NCBI GenBank assembly: GCA_964443075.1
Contig: CAYUCB010000229.1
Coordinates: forward strand, 1 to 11,890
Direction: 5' to 3'
Source: DSQQ01 sp964443075
GTDB lineage: Bacteria > Chloroflexota > Anaerolineae > 4572-78 > J111
Length of the DNA: 11,890 nt
Made by a program: the position numbers and the translations under genes. The notes beneath the pieces were generated by a model. That model saw only the letters and a program-made list of their open reading frames with translations. It had not been told where the DNA came from and ran no database searches. Shown here piece by piece: positions 1 through 6,352 of this stretch. The stretch's first letter is position 1; the number at the start of each line of letters is the position of its first letter.

Positions 1-50
1 GGATGCCGCCCTACGGTGAGATAAGGCTATTTTCTTAGGAGAAACTCACT

Positions 51-656
51 TTGCCAGATACACCTCGTATGGCTACCGTCACCCGTACCACGGGCGAAAC
101 AGATATCGAAATCACCCTTAATCTTGATGGCAGTGGTCAGGCCGAGATTGCCACCGGCGTGGGCTTTCTTGACCATATGCTACACGCCCTGGCTCGTCAC
201 GCCCGCTTTGACCTGAACGTGTGCGCCCGGGGCGACCTGCACATTGACGAACACCACACCGTTGAAGATATCGGCATTGTGCTGGGGCGGGCGCTGGCTC
301 AAGCTCTGGGCGACCGCAAAGGCATCATCCGCATGGGCCACGCCATCGTGCCAATGGACGAGAGCCTGGCCCTGGTAGCGGTTGACCTGGGTGGGCGAGG
401 TTACTTTGTTTTTGAGGGCGCCTTTAGCACCGACCGTATCGGCCAGATGGGCACCTCGCTTATTCCCCACTTTTTCGAAAGCCTGGCCCATGAAGGCCGG
501 CTAAACCTGCACGCCCGGCTCTTAACCGGCATTGATGACCATCACCGGGCCGAAGCGCTCTTCAAAGCCCTGGCCCGCGCCCTGGATATGGCTGTGCGCC
601 GCGACGAGCGCCTGGCCGGGCAATCACCCAGCACTAAAGGCACCCTAACCGAATGA
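51..656 (+). CDS. hisB: Imidazoleglycerol-phosphate dehydratase HisB
   Basis: This cytosolic enzyme dehydrates imidazole-glycerol phosphate to imidazole-acetol phosphate in histidine synthesis. The 201-residue length fits the monofunctional bacterial form; no phosphatase domain is fused. Visible family motifs are DHMLHALARH (41-50), DEHHTVEDIGI (66-76), DDHHRAEALFKALARAL (162-178) and STKGTL (194-199). The paired histidines at 68-69 and 164-165 belong to the two metal-binding repeats of the fold. I chose the TTG at 51 because AGGAGA (37-42) lies 8-9 bases upstream; the in-frame ATG at 69 has no comparable ribosome binding site. It is the first complete gene of the his block and is separated from hisH by a hairpin-rich spacer. 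Identification is secure; only the start is open. Confidence 0.96.
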   Translation: MPDTPRMATVTRTTGETDIEITLNLDGSGQAEIATGVGFLDHMLHALARHARFDLNVCARGDLHIDEHHTVEDIGIVLGRALAQALGDRKGIIRMGHAIVPMDESLALVAVDLGGRGYFVFEGAFSTDRIGQMGTSLIPHFFESLAHEGRLNLHARLLTGIDDHHRAEALFKALARALDMAVRRDERLAGQSPSTKGTLTE

Positions 657-662
657 CCACCT

Positions 663-730
663 AAATATGACCGCTGACGACAGACCGCCGGGTTATTTGG
701 AGCGGCGGTCAGTGGTCTGCGGTCATATTT
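663..730. repeat. Nested inverted repeat between hisB and hisH
   Basis: The outer arms AAATATGACCGC (663-674) and GCGGTCATATTT (719-730) are perfect 12-bp complements. Inner arms GACCGCC (683-689) and GGCGGTC (704-710) also pair. The right half contains GGTCTGCGGTC (714-724), the reverse complement of GACCGCAGACC, found twice inside the glycosyltransferase gene at 7820-7844. No U-tract follows, so a classical intrinsic terminator is unlikely. I read it as a member of a dispersed repeat family that may form an RNA hairpin in the his transcript. Confidence 0.75.
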
Positions 731-742
731 GTAGGAACCACC

Positions 743-1369
743 ATGAGCAAAATCGTTATCGTAGATTACGGCGTGGGAAATTTTAGAAACGTGCAAAAAG
801 CCTTTGAAGCGGTGGGCGCGGCCGCCGAAATTACCGACTCGGTGGCAGTGGTCAATCAGGCGGAGGCGGTGGTTCTGCCCGGTGTGGGCGCATTTGGCGA
901 TGCCATGCGCCATTTAAAGCAGCGCGGCCTGCATGAGCCGGTGCTGGCTGCGGCCCAGGCCGGTAAGCCTTTTTTTGGCATTTGCGTGGGCATGCAACTG
1001 CTCTTTGATGAAAGCGAAGAAATGGGCCAGCACCAGGGTTTGGGGATTTTACCCGGTAAAGTGGTGCGCTTCCCGGAGAGTCAGGCGTTGACCGTGCCGC
1101 ACATGGGCTGGAATCAAATTGAACCGGAGCGCGACCACCCCTTGCTGCGCGGCCTTATCCCCGGTGATTTTGCCTATTTTGCCCATTCTTACTACGTCCA
1201 GCCCACCAACGCCGCTCACGTGGTGGCCCGCACTGACTACGGCCTGCGCTACCCTTCGATTGTGGGCCGCAATAATGTCTGCGCCATCCAGTTTCACCCG
1301 GAAAAAAGCCAGCAGGTGGGGCTGCAAATCTTAAAAAATTTTGTTGAGTTTGCCGAGAAGACGCGCTGA
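743..1369 (+). CDS. hisH: Imidazole glycerol phosphate synthase, glutaminase subunit HisH
   Basis: HisH hydrolyses glutamine and channels ammonia to HisF. The 208-residue protein is a class I glutamine amidotransferase. The nucleophile is Cys81 in GICVGMQLLFD, and the rest of the triad is His185 and Glu187 in AIQFHPEKS. PGVGAFGDAM (46-55) matches the conserved segment near the oxyanion site, and HMGWNQ (120-125) is typical of HisH. The ATG at 743 follows a weak AGGA (733-736). Its partner HisF is two genes downstream, and hisA follows after a short hairpin spacer. Length and all catalytic residues are normal, so it should be active. Confidence 0.96.
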   Translation: MSKIVIVDYGVGNFRNVQKAFEAVGAAAEITDSVAVVNQAEAVVLPGVGAFGDAMRHLKQRGLHEPVLAAAQAGKPFFGICVGMQLLFDESEEMGQHQGLGILPGKVVRFPESQALTVPHMGWNQIEPERDHPLLRGLIPGDFAYFAHSYYVQPTNAAHVVARTDYGLRYPSIVGRNNVCAIQFHPEKSQQVGLQILKNFVEFAEKTR

Positions 1370-1375
1370 AACCCA

Positions 1376-1406
1376 GACCCTAAAGGTTTCAAAAATCTTT
1401 AGGGTC
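1376..1406 (+). terminator. Hairpin between hisH and hisA, possible attenuator or weak terminator
   Basis: GACCCTAAAG (1376-1385) and CTTTAGGGTC (1397-1406) are perfect 10-bp complements with an 11-base A-rich loop. The hairpin starts just after the hisH stop and ends shortly before the hisA ribosome binding site at 1413-1416. It is followed by TTCATTGG rather than a run of T, so strong termination is doubtful. It may instead stabilise the processed mRNA or modulate hisA expression. Confidence 0.5.
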
Positions 1407-1422
1407 TTCATTGGAGATGTGG

Positions 1423-2175
1423 GTGCACCTATACGCCGCGATTGACTTACGCCATGGCCGCTGTGTGCGCCTGCGTCAGGGCGACCCCAACGCCGAAACC
1501 GTCTATGGCGACGACCCGGCGGCTATGGCCGAAAAATGGGCCGCGCAAGGGGCCGATTGGCTGCACGTGGTCAATTTGGATGGGGCTTTTGGCGACCCGA
1601 CCCAAGCGACCCGCAATGTTGAAGCCTTGCAAACCATTTTAGACCGGGTAAGCACGCCGGTGCAATTTGGCGGGGGGCTGCGCAGTTTGACCGATATTGA
1701 GCGGGCGCTGGCCCTGGGGGTCAGCCGGGTGGTGGTGGGTTCTCTGGCCGCCGAACAGCCGGAGCAAATGCTTGACCTGCTGGCCCATTTTGGCCCGGAA
1801 CGGGTCGCTCTGGGGCTGGATGTGCGCGAGGGCCAAGTAGCCACCCACGGCTGGCAGCAGTTAGCCGCCGTCGAACCGTTTCAACTGGCCCAACAATTTC
1901 AGGCCGCCGGGCTGACCCACGTTATCTACACCGATATTTCCCGCGACGGGATGCTGCATGGGGTTAACGTGGAAGCCACCGCCGCCCTGGCCCGCGCCGC
2001 CCGCACCGCCAACCCGGAACGCCCTTTTAAGGTGATTGCTTCCGGTGGCGTGGCCGGGTTGGATGACATCCGCCGGCTCAAGGCGGTAGAAGCTGAGGGG
2101 ATTGAAGGCGTTATCATCGGCAAAGCCCTTTACACCGGAGCGATTGATCTGGCGCAAGCCAAAGGTGAAAGTTGA
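1423..2175 (+). CDS. hisA: ProFAR isomerase HisA
   Basis: HisA is the phosphoribosylformimino-AICAR-phosphate isomerase, an Amadori-type (beta/alpha)8 barrel making the substrate of HisF/HisH. I start it at GTG 1423 because GGAG (1413-1416) lies six bases upstream and because this places the catalytic aspartate of YAAIDL at residue 8, as in characterised HisA. The frame also has TTG at 1411 and ATG at 1417. With the chosen start it has 250 residues. The second catalytic aspartate is in GLDVREG (Asp133), and TDISRDGM lies in the second half-barrel. FGGGLRS and ASGGVAG form the paired phosphate-binding segments. Its last bases overlap the start of the trpF-like gene (TTGA), suggesting translational coupling. 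Whether it also has PriA-like TrpF activity cannot be judged from sequence alone. Confidence 0.94.
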   Translation: MHLYAAIDLRHGRCVRLRQGDPNAETVYGDDPAAMAEKWAAQGADWLHVVNLDGAFGDPTQATRNVEALQTILDRVSTPVQFGGGLRSLTDIERALALGVSRVVVGSLAAEQPEQMLDLLAHFGPERVALGLDVREGQVATHGWQQLAAVEPFQLAQQFQAAGLTHVIYTDISRDGMLHGVNVEATAALARAARTANPERPFKVIASGGVAGLDDIRRLKAVEAEGIEGVIIGKALYTGAIDLAQAKGES

Positions 2176-2849
2176 TTATCCAAATTTACGCAGTTACTTC
2201 CGTCGCCGATGCCCTCAAAATGGCCGCCTTGGGCGTTGACCAAATCGGGTTTATTGCCGGCGATTATGGCGAAGTTCACGCCGAATTGACCTTTAACCAG
2301 GCCAGAGCCATTACCGAGGCGCTTAAGGGGCAGGCGGTTTCATCGGCCTTAACCATGAGCACCGATGTGGCCGAAATTCTATGGATGGCCCAGGCGGTTC
2401 AGCCCGACATTCTGCACATTTCCAGCGACACCGCCGCGGTTGGCCCGGAGGCGATGCGCGAATTGCGCCACCGCTTGCCCGCTTCGGTGGCCTTAATGAA
2501 AGCCATCCCCGTAAGCCGCCCGGAAAGTATTGAAACGGCCCTGGCCTTTGCCGTTACGGCGGATATTTTACTGCTCGATACCAAAGTGGCCGGGCTGCCC
2601 GGCGTAGGGGCCACCGGCGTGGTTCACGATTGGAACATCAGCCGCCAGATTGTCGCGCAAGTGGGCCAGCGAACCAGAGTCATCCTCGCCGGCGGGCTAA
2701 CCCCGGAAAATGTGGGCGCGGCTATTGCCGCCGTTCAGCCCTGGGGCGTAGACAGCAACACCGGCACCAATCTGCCCGGCGACCCGGCAGCGAAGGATTG
2801 GGCACGGGTGGCGGAATTTGTCAAACAGGCCAGGCGAATGAGCGAATGA
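2172..2849 (+). CDS. Divergent phosphoribosylanthranilate isomerase (TrpF)-like barrel protein
   Basis: The 225-residue product has the plan of TrpF. It opens with a beta strand and an ADAL helix, has the acidic segment LLLDTKVAGLPGVGATG (133-149) followed by HDW, and ends with AGGLTPENVGAAI (173-185) and a GVDSNTGT phosphate-site segment (192-199). In known TrpF the general base is the cysteine of KICG; here the aligned residues are QIYA (4-7), with tyrosine in place of cysteine. The family arginine near SKRY is also not visible. The presumed general-acid Asp136 is kept. It starts at TTG 2172 overlapping the hisA stop, with AAGGTGA (2162-2168) upstream. The last four codons lie in an octamer repeat. 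It could be an inactive paralogue, a TrpF with changed chemistry, or a new isomerase in the his pathway. Fold assignment is confident; function is not. Confidence 0.8.
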   Translation: MIIQIYAVTSVADALKMAALGVDQIGFIAGDYGEVHAELTFNQARAITEALKGQAVSSALTMSTDVAEILWMAQAVQPDILHISSDTAAVGPEAMRELRHRLPASVALMKAIPVSRPESIETALAFAVTADILLLDTKVAGLPGVGATGVVHDWNISRQIVAQVGQRTRVILAGGLTPENVGAAIAAVQPWGVDSNTGTNLPGDPAAKDWARVAEFVKQARRMSE

Positions 2850-2866
2850 GCGAATGGCGAATAAGC
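2834..2866. repeat. Octamer tandem repeat GCGAATGA across a gene end
   Basis: About four units of GCGAATGA run from 2834: two perfect copies (2834-2849), one 7-base copy (2850-2856) and GCGAATAA (2857-2864). The first two units encode the last residues and the TGA stop of the trpF-like gene. Because the unit length is not a multiple of three, the repeated TGA falls in different frames. Confidence 0.8.
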
Positions 2867-2894
2867 AGAATTTTTTCGCCATTCGCTCATTCGC
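2842..2894. repeat. 19-bp perfect inverted repeat before hisF
   Basis: GCGAATGAGCGAATGGCGA (2842-2860) is perfectly complementary to 2876-2894, leaving a 15-base A/T-rich loop. The left arm is made of the octamer repeat units and includes the stop codon of the trpF-like gene. The right arm ends 20 bases before the hisF start, so the stem could affect ribosome entry at hisF. There is no T-run after the right arm, which argues against an intrinsic terminator in this direction. Confidence 0.75.
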
Positions 2895-2914
2895 CATTTC
2901 ACAAGAGAGTTATC

Positions 2915-3721
2915 ATGTTAGCCAAACGCATTATCCCCTGCCTTGATGTTAAAGATGGCCGGGTGGTCAAGGGCATCAACTTTATCAACCTGCGCGATGC
3001 CGGTGACCCGGTGGAGCAAGCCAAAATTTATGACCGCGAGGGCGCGGATGAACTGGTTTTTCTGGATATTACCGCCTCACACGAAGGGCGCGGCCTGATG
3101 CTGCAAGTGGCCCGGCGGGTGGCCGAAAGCGTTTTTATCCCCTTTACCGTCGGCGGCGGCCTGGGCAGCCTTAACGATATGCACGCCATCATCTCCACCG
3201 GCGCGGACAAAGTGAGCATCAACACCGCGGCGGTGCGTCAACCCGACCTGATTACCGCCGGGGCCGAAGCGTTTGGCAGTCAGGCCATTGTGGTGGCCAT
3301 TGACGCCCGGCGGCGGCTGGATGGCCCTGGTTGGGAAACCACCACCCATGGCGGACGGCAGCGCACCGGTCTGGATGCCCTGGCCTGGGCCAAAGAATGT
3401 CAGGAGCGGGGGGCTGGTGAAATTTTGCTGACCAGTATGGACGCCGACGGCACCAAAGCCGGTTATGACCTGGAATTGACCCGCGCCGTAACTGACAGGG
3501 TGACTATCCCGGTCATCGCTTCTGGCGGGGCAGGCGAGTTAGCTCACTTTGCTCAGGTCATCACCCAGGCCGGGGCCAGCGCCGCTTTGGCTGCCAGCCT
3601 GTTTCACTTTCAAGAATTATCGGTGCAGCAGGTAAAGGATTATTTGACCGAGCAGGGTATTCTGGTGCGAAGCCAGAGATTAGAGATTGACTTCTTTGGA
3701 AAACGAAGATCGTGCCTCTGA
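2915..3721 (+). CDS. hisF: Imidazole glycerol phosphate synthase, cyclase subunit HisF
   Basis: HisF is the synthase barrel that uses ammonia from HisH to cyclise PRFAR to imidazole-glycerol phosphate, releasing AICAR. The catalytic pair is at the standard positions: Asp11 in PCLDVKDG and Asp130 in VAIDARR. Phosphate-binding segments TVGGGLGS (78-85) and ASGGAG (202-207) are present, as is the family ending FHFQELSVQQVKDYL. I start it at ATG 2915, with GAGAG (2905-2909) five bases upstream; the open frame extends further 5' but that part is not HisF-like. At 268 residues it is somewhat long: the usual end is near GILVR (248-252), followed here by a 16-residue tail encoded partly by a 7-bp tandem duplication (3675-3688). 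hisI begins one base after the stop. Confidence 0.96.
   Translation: MLAKRIIPCLDVKDGRVVKGINFINLRDAGDPVEQAKIYDREGADELVFLDITASHEGRGLMLQVARRVAESVFIPFTVGGGLGSLNDMHAIISTGADKVSINTAAVRQPDLITAGAEAFGSQAIVVAIDARRRLDGPGWETTTHGGRQRTGLDALAWAKECQERGAGEILLTSMDADGTKAGYDLELTRAVTDRVTIPVIASGGAGELAHFAQVITQAGASAALAASLFHFQELSVQQVKDYLTEQGILVRSQRLEIDFFGKRRSCL
3675..3688. repeat. 7-bp tandem duplication inside the hisF 3' end
   Basis: AGAGATT occurs twice in a row (3675-3681 and 3682-3688), within the codons for the non-conserved C-terminal tail of HisF. It resembles in scale the other short-period repeats at gene ends here. Two copies alone could arise by chance, so confidence is moderate. Confidence 0.45.
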
Positions 3722-3722
3722 A

Positions 3723-4043
3723 ATGATAAATTTAAAATTTAACGAGGCGGGGTTAATCCCGGCCATTGTGCAAGATGCCGCCACCGGCCAGGTGTTGATG
3801 CTGGCCTGGATGAACGCCGACAGCCTGCGCCGGACTCTGGAAAGCGGTCAAACCTGGTTCTGGAGCCGCAGCCGGGGCGAATTGTGGCACAAAGGCGGCA
3901 GCAGTGGTAACGTTCAACGCGTCCACGAAATTTATTACGATTGCGATGGTGACACCCTGCTGGTTAAAGTTGACCCGGCCGGCCCGGCCTGCCATACCGG
4001 CGAAACAAGCTGTTTTTTTCGACGAGTTGAGGGGGAATCATGA
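3723..4043 (+). CDS. hisI: Phosphoribosyl-AMP cyclohydrolase HisI
   Basis: HisI opens the purine ring of phosphoribosyl-AMP, the third step of histidine synthesis. With the ATG at 3723 the 106-residue protein begins MINLKFNEAGLIPAIVQD, as expected for the family; the open frame upstream (from TTG 3687) overlaps hisF and adds unconserved residues. The core WSRSRGELWHKG (47-58) is intact. Zinc ligands are Cys74 (in DCDGD), Cys90 (ACHTG) and Cys97 (SCFFR). The cyclohydrolase is not fused to HisE; that pyrophosphohydrolase is a separate gene at 6370-6651 beyond purA. The stop overlaps the next start as ATGA, indicating coupling. No strong ribosome binding site precedes this ATG, so reinitiation after hisF is likely. 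Confidence 0.94.
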   Translation: MINLKFNEAGLIPAIVQDAATGQVLMLAWMNADSLRRTLESGQTWFWSRSRGELWHKGGSSGNVQRVHEIYYDCDGDTLLVKVDPAGPACHTGETSCFFRRVEGES

Positions 4044-4828
4044 CCACACCCTCCGGCCGTCTGGCCGGGCGAATTGCCCTGATTACCGGCGGTACTTCCG
4101 GCATCGGTCAAGCCACCGCCTTGTTGTTTGCCCGCGAAGGGGCTACGGTGGTCATTACCGGACGGCGGGCCGAATTGGGCCAGGCTGTGGTGGCTCAAAT
4201 TGAAGCGGCAGGCGGACAAGCGGCCTTCATCGCCGCCGACCACACCCAGGCCGAGGCTTGCCAGCGAGTGATTGACACCGTTGTGGCTCATTTTGGCCGG
4301 TTAGATATTCTCTTCAACAACGCCGGTATCGTCACCACCGGTACCGCCGAAAGCACCACAGAAGAACTGTGGCAGCGCACCTTCGAGGTCAACGTCACTG
4401 CCGTCTGGCGGATGTGCAAGCTGACCCTGCCGGTCATGCGCGCTCAGGGCGGGGGAGTCATCGTTAACAACGCCTCAGATTGGGGGTTGGTAGCCGGCGA
4501 AAACGCGGTGGCGTACTGCGCCAGTAAAGGCGCGGTAGTGCAAATGACCAAAGCCATGGCTCTGGATCACGCCCGTGAAAATATCCGCTTTAACGCCGTT
4601 TGCCCCGGCGATACCTTTGTGGACCGTTGGGTGCAAACCGGCTACTTTGACAGCAACGAGGCCGAAACCGTTCAGGCCAGCCTGCAAGAAATGGGCGAAA
4701 CCCTGCCAATGGGCCGGGTGGGCCGGGCCGAAGAAATTGCCGCCGCTGTACTCTTTCTCGCCAGCGACGAGTCCTCTTTTATGATCGGGGCCACGTTGGT
4801 GGTTGATGGCGGCAACACGGCCACGTAG
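4040..4828 (+). CDS. Classical short-chain dehydrogenase/reductase (SDR)
   Basis: The 262-residue protein is a classical SDR with a Rossmann fold. The cofactor motif is TGGTSGIG (16-23), and GRR at 41-43 after the second strand suggests NADP(H) preference. NNAG is at 93-96. The catalytic tetrad is Asn118, Ser146, Tyr159 and Lys163 (YCASK). The end DGGNTAT is typical of the glucose-dehydrogenase/3-oxoacyl-reductase-like branch. The substrate cannot be inferred. The ATG overlaps the hisI stop by ATGA and is preceded by a purine-rich GAGGGGGAA, so it is probably translated with the his genes. No standard histidine step requires it: HisD, the pathway's dehydrogenase, belongs to another family. 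Confidence 0.92.
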   Translation: MTTPSGRLAGRIALITGGTSGIGQATALLFAREGATVVITGRRAELGQAVVAQIEAAGGQAAFIAADHTQAEACQRVIDTVVAHFGRLDILFNNAGIVTTGTAESTTEELWQRTFEVNVTAVWRMCKLTLPVMRAQGGGVIVNNASDWGLVAGENAVAYCASKGAVVQMTKAMALDHARENIRFNAVCPGDTFVDRWVQTGYFDSNEAETVQASLQEMGETLPMGRVGRAEEIAAAVLFLASDESSFMIGATLVVDGGNTAT

Positions 4829-4859
4829 GATTTACGATTTACGATTTTGGATTTACGAT
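4829..4859. repeat. Heptamer tandem repeat GATTTAC after the SDR gene
   Basis: Starting directly after the SDR stop codon, GATTTAC (4829-4835), GATTTAC (4836-4842), GATTTTG (4843-4849) and GATTTAC (4850-4856) follow without gaps and end in GAT. The appearance is like the short tandemly repeated heptamers described from cyanobacteria and other environmental bacteria. No function is evident. Confidence 0.8.
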
Positions 4860-4869
4860 AAATCATTCA

Positions 4870-4925
4870 GGCGGTCGGCGGCTTGCCCTGAGCTTGTTGA
4901 ATGGGTCAGTCGTCGGCGGTCAGTC
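4870..4925. repeat. Composite repeat cluster upstream of purA
   Basis: Three repeat-like pieces sit together. GGCGGTCGGCGG (4870-4881) and GTCGTCGGCGGTCAG (4909-4923) share the GGCGGTC core seen in the hisB-hisH hairpin. Between them lies CCCTGAGCTTGTTGAATGGG (4886-4905), a degenerate form of the widespread palindrome CCCTGAGCNTGTCGAAGGG known from many bacterial genomes. The cluster ends just before the purA ribosome binding site (GAGGGAGAAAG, 4927-4937). Identification of the palindrome is from recall. Confidence 0.55.
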
Positions 4926-4940
4926 TGAGGGAGAAAGATT

Positions 4941-6215
4941 ATGTCAGTAACCGTTGTAGTCGGTACGCAGTGGGGTGATGAAGGCAAGGGTCGCATCATT
5001 GATGCCTTGGCTGGTGAAATGGAGTGGGTTATTCGCTTTCAAGGCGGTGATAACGCCGGGCACACGGTGGTTAACAACTTTGGCGAATTTAAATTACACC
5101 TGGTGCCTTCGGGTATTTTTTACCCGCACGTTAAATGTATGGTTGGCACAGGCTGTGTGGTTAACCCGGCAGTACTGCTGGAAGAATTGGTCGCGCTAGA
5201 AGCTGCCGATGTCAACACCGCCAACCTCTTTGTTTCAGAACGGGCACATCTGTTATTACCCTATCATCGTCAGTTGGATGGTCTGCAAGAAAACGCCTCC
5301 GGGCGCAACGCCCTCGGTACCACCCAACGCGGCATCGGCCCGGCTTACAGCGATAAGAGCGCCCGACGCGGCCTGCGGGTAGGCGACCTGCTCCATCCGG
5401 GCTGGTTAGAAACCCGGTTGGAACAGGCCGTGGCTTTTGCCAACCGTGAATTAACTTTCTTTAACCAGCCGCCGGTAGATACCGCAAAACTGTATCAACA
5501 ATGTCTAACCTGGGGCCAGCAGCTAAAACCACGCTTGATTGACCCCCTACCCCGACTGCGGCAAGCCTATGAACAAGGCGCCAACATTCTGCTTGAAGGT
5601 CAACTGGCGGCTATGCGCGACCTGGATTGGGGCACCTACCCTTACGTGACCTCATCGAATCCGACCGCCAGCTTCAGTCCGGTGGGAGCCGGCTTGCCGC
5701 CTCATGCCATCAGCCGGGTGATTGGCGTGGTTAAAGCCTATACCACCGCAGTTGGCGGCGGCCCGGTGCCCACCGATCAGGGCAATAATGAAATAGCTCA
5801 ATGGTTACGCGAAAAAGGTAAAGAGTACGGAGCCACCACCGGTCGCCCCCGGCGCTGCGGTTGGCTTGATGCGGTGGCGCTTAACTATGTCACCTACCTC
5901 AACGGTTTAACCGAAATGACCATCACCAAACTGGATGTGTTGGACGGACTGCCGGAGCTAAAAATCTGCACCGGCTACCGCCTGACCGATGGCACTCTTA
6001 TCAATTCCGTGCCTGACACGCCCATTTACGAAACCGTTGAACCCATTTACGAATCGTGGCCCGGCTGGCCCGCCGAAGCCACCCGCCGCGCCCGTTCCTG
6101 GGCCGACCTGCCGGAAACCGCCCAGCGTTATCTTGAGCGCATCGAAACCCTGATAGGTGTGCCCATCCGCTATATCTCCGTTGGCCCTAAGCGCCAAGAA
6201 ATGTTTACCCGGTAG
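4941..6215 (+). CDS. purA: Adenylosuccinate synthetase PurA
   Basis: PurA joins IMP and aspartate using GTP, the first step from IMP to AMP. The 424-residue length is normal. The P-loop region is GTQWGDEGKG (8-17) with the catalytic Asp13 kept, which separates it from phage-type PurZ, where that residue changes. Other motifs are GGDNAGHT (35-42, catalytic His41), GTTQRGIGPAY (126-136), TTTGRPRRCGW-like residues (299-308) and TKLDVLDG (329-336). One feature is odd: the usual EGAQG IMP-binding loop reads EGQLAAMRD (219-227), so the conserved glutamine is displaced by one position. The ATG at 4941 follows GAGGGAGAAAG. Placement among his genes links ATP/AMP supply to a pathway that consumes ATP and releases AICAR. 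The stop codon is the first triplet of an octamer array. Confidence 0.95.
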   Translation: MSVTVVVGTQWGDEGKGRIIDALAGEMEWVIRFQGGDNAGHTVVNNFGEFKLHLVPSGIFYPHVKCMVGTGCVVNPAVLLEELVALEAADVNTANLFVSERAHLLLPYHRQLDGLQENASGRNALGTTQRGIGPAYSDKSARRGLRVGDLLHPGWLETRLEQAVAFANRELTFFNQPPVDTAKLYQQCLTWGQQLKPRLIDPLPRLRQAYEQGANILLEGQLAAMRDLDWGTYPYVTSSNPTASFSPVGAGLPPHAISRVIGVVKAYTTAVGGGPVPTDQGNNEIAQWLREKGKEYGATTGRPRRCGWLDAVALNYVTYLNGLTEMTITKLDVLDGLPELKICTGYRLTDGTLINSVPDTPIYETVEPIYESWPGWPAEATRRARSWADLPETAQRYLERIETLIGVPIRYISVGPKRQEMFTR

Positions 6216-6250
6216 CAGAGTAGCAGAGTAGCATGTAGCAGGGTAGCAGA
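6213..6250. repeat. Octamer tandem repeat TAGCAGAG starting at the purA stop
   Basis: Units are TAGCAGAG (6213-6220), TAGCAGAG (6221-6228), TAGCATG (6229-6235), TAGCAGGG (6236-6243) and TAGCAGA (6244-6250). The purA TAG stop is the start of the first unit. Each unit carries a TAG, and the 8- and 7-base spacing places TAG in more than one reading frame. Confidence 0.85.
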
Positions 6251-6272
6251 TAGCGAAACCATAATATCTGTA

Positions 6273-6352
6273 CCTTGTCACCTTGTCACCTTGTTACCTT
6301 GTCACCTTGTTACCTTGTCACCTTGTTACCTTGTTACCTTGTTACCTTGTTA
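6273..6352. repeat. Ten-unit octamer array CCTTGT(C/T)A upstream of hisE
   Basis: Ten uninterrupted 8-base units run from 6273 to 6352; each is CCTTGTCA or CCTTGTTA, in the order C,C,T,C,T,C,T,T,T,T at the variable base. A degenerate unit (CCCTGCAC) follows. The array ends 17 bases before the hisE start. It has no stop codon on the + strand in the hisE frame, so the hisE frame stays open through it, while the reverse strand carries TAA or TGA in each unit. Copy number could vary between strains by slippage. Confidence 0.92.

Noticed and set aside
1..38. Possible 3' end of an upstream gene or a short peptide MPPYGEIRLFS
   Set aside because: Three frames end in stops at 19, 24 and 38; there is too little sequence to choose or to identify a gene.
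2630..2914. Upstream extension of the HisF frame
   Set aside because: It lies over the trpF-like gene in another frame and the 19-bp stem, and HisF homology starts exactly at ATG 2915.
4941..6215. PurZ-type (2-aminoadenine pathway) synthetase
   Set aside because: The catalytic aspartate in WGDEGKG is retained, as in cellular PurA.
6273..6352. CRISPR array
   Set aside because: Units are 8 bases with no spacers; it is a simple tandem repeat.
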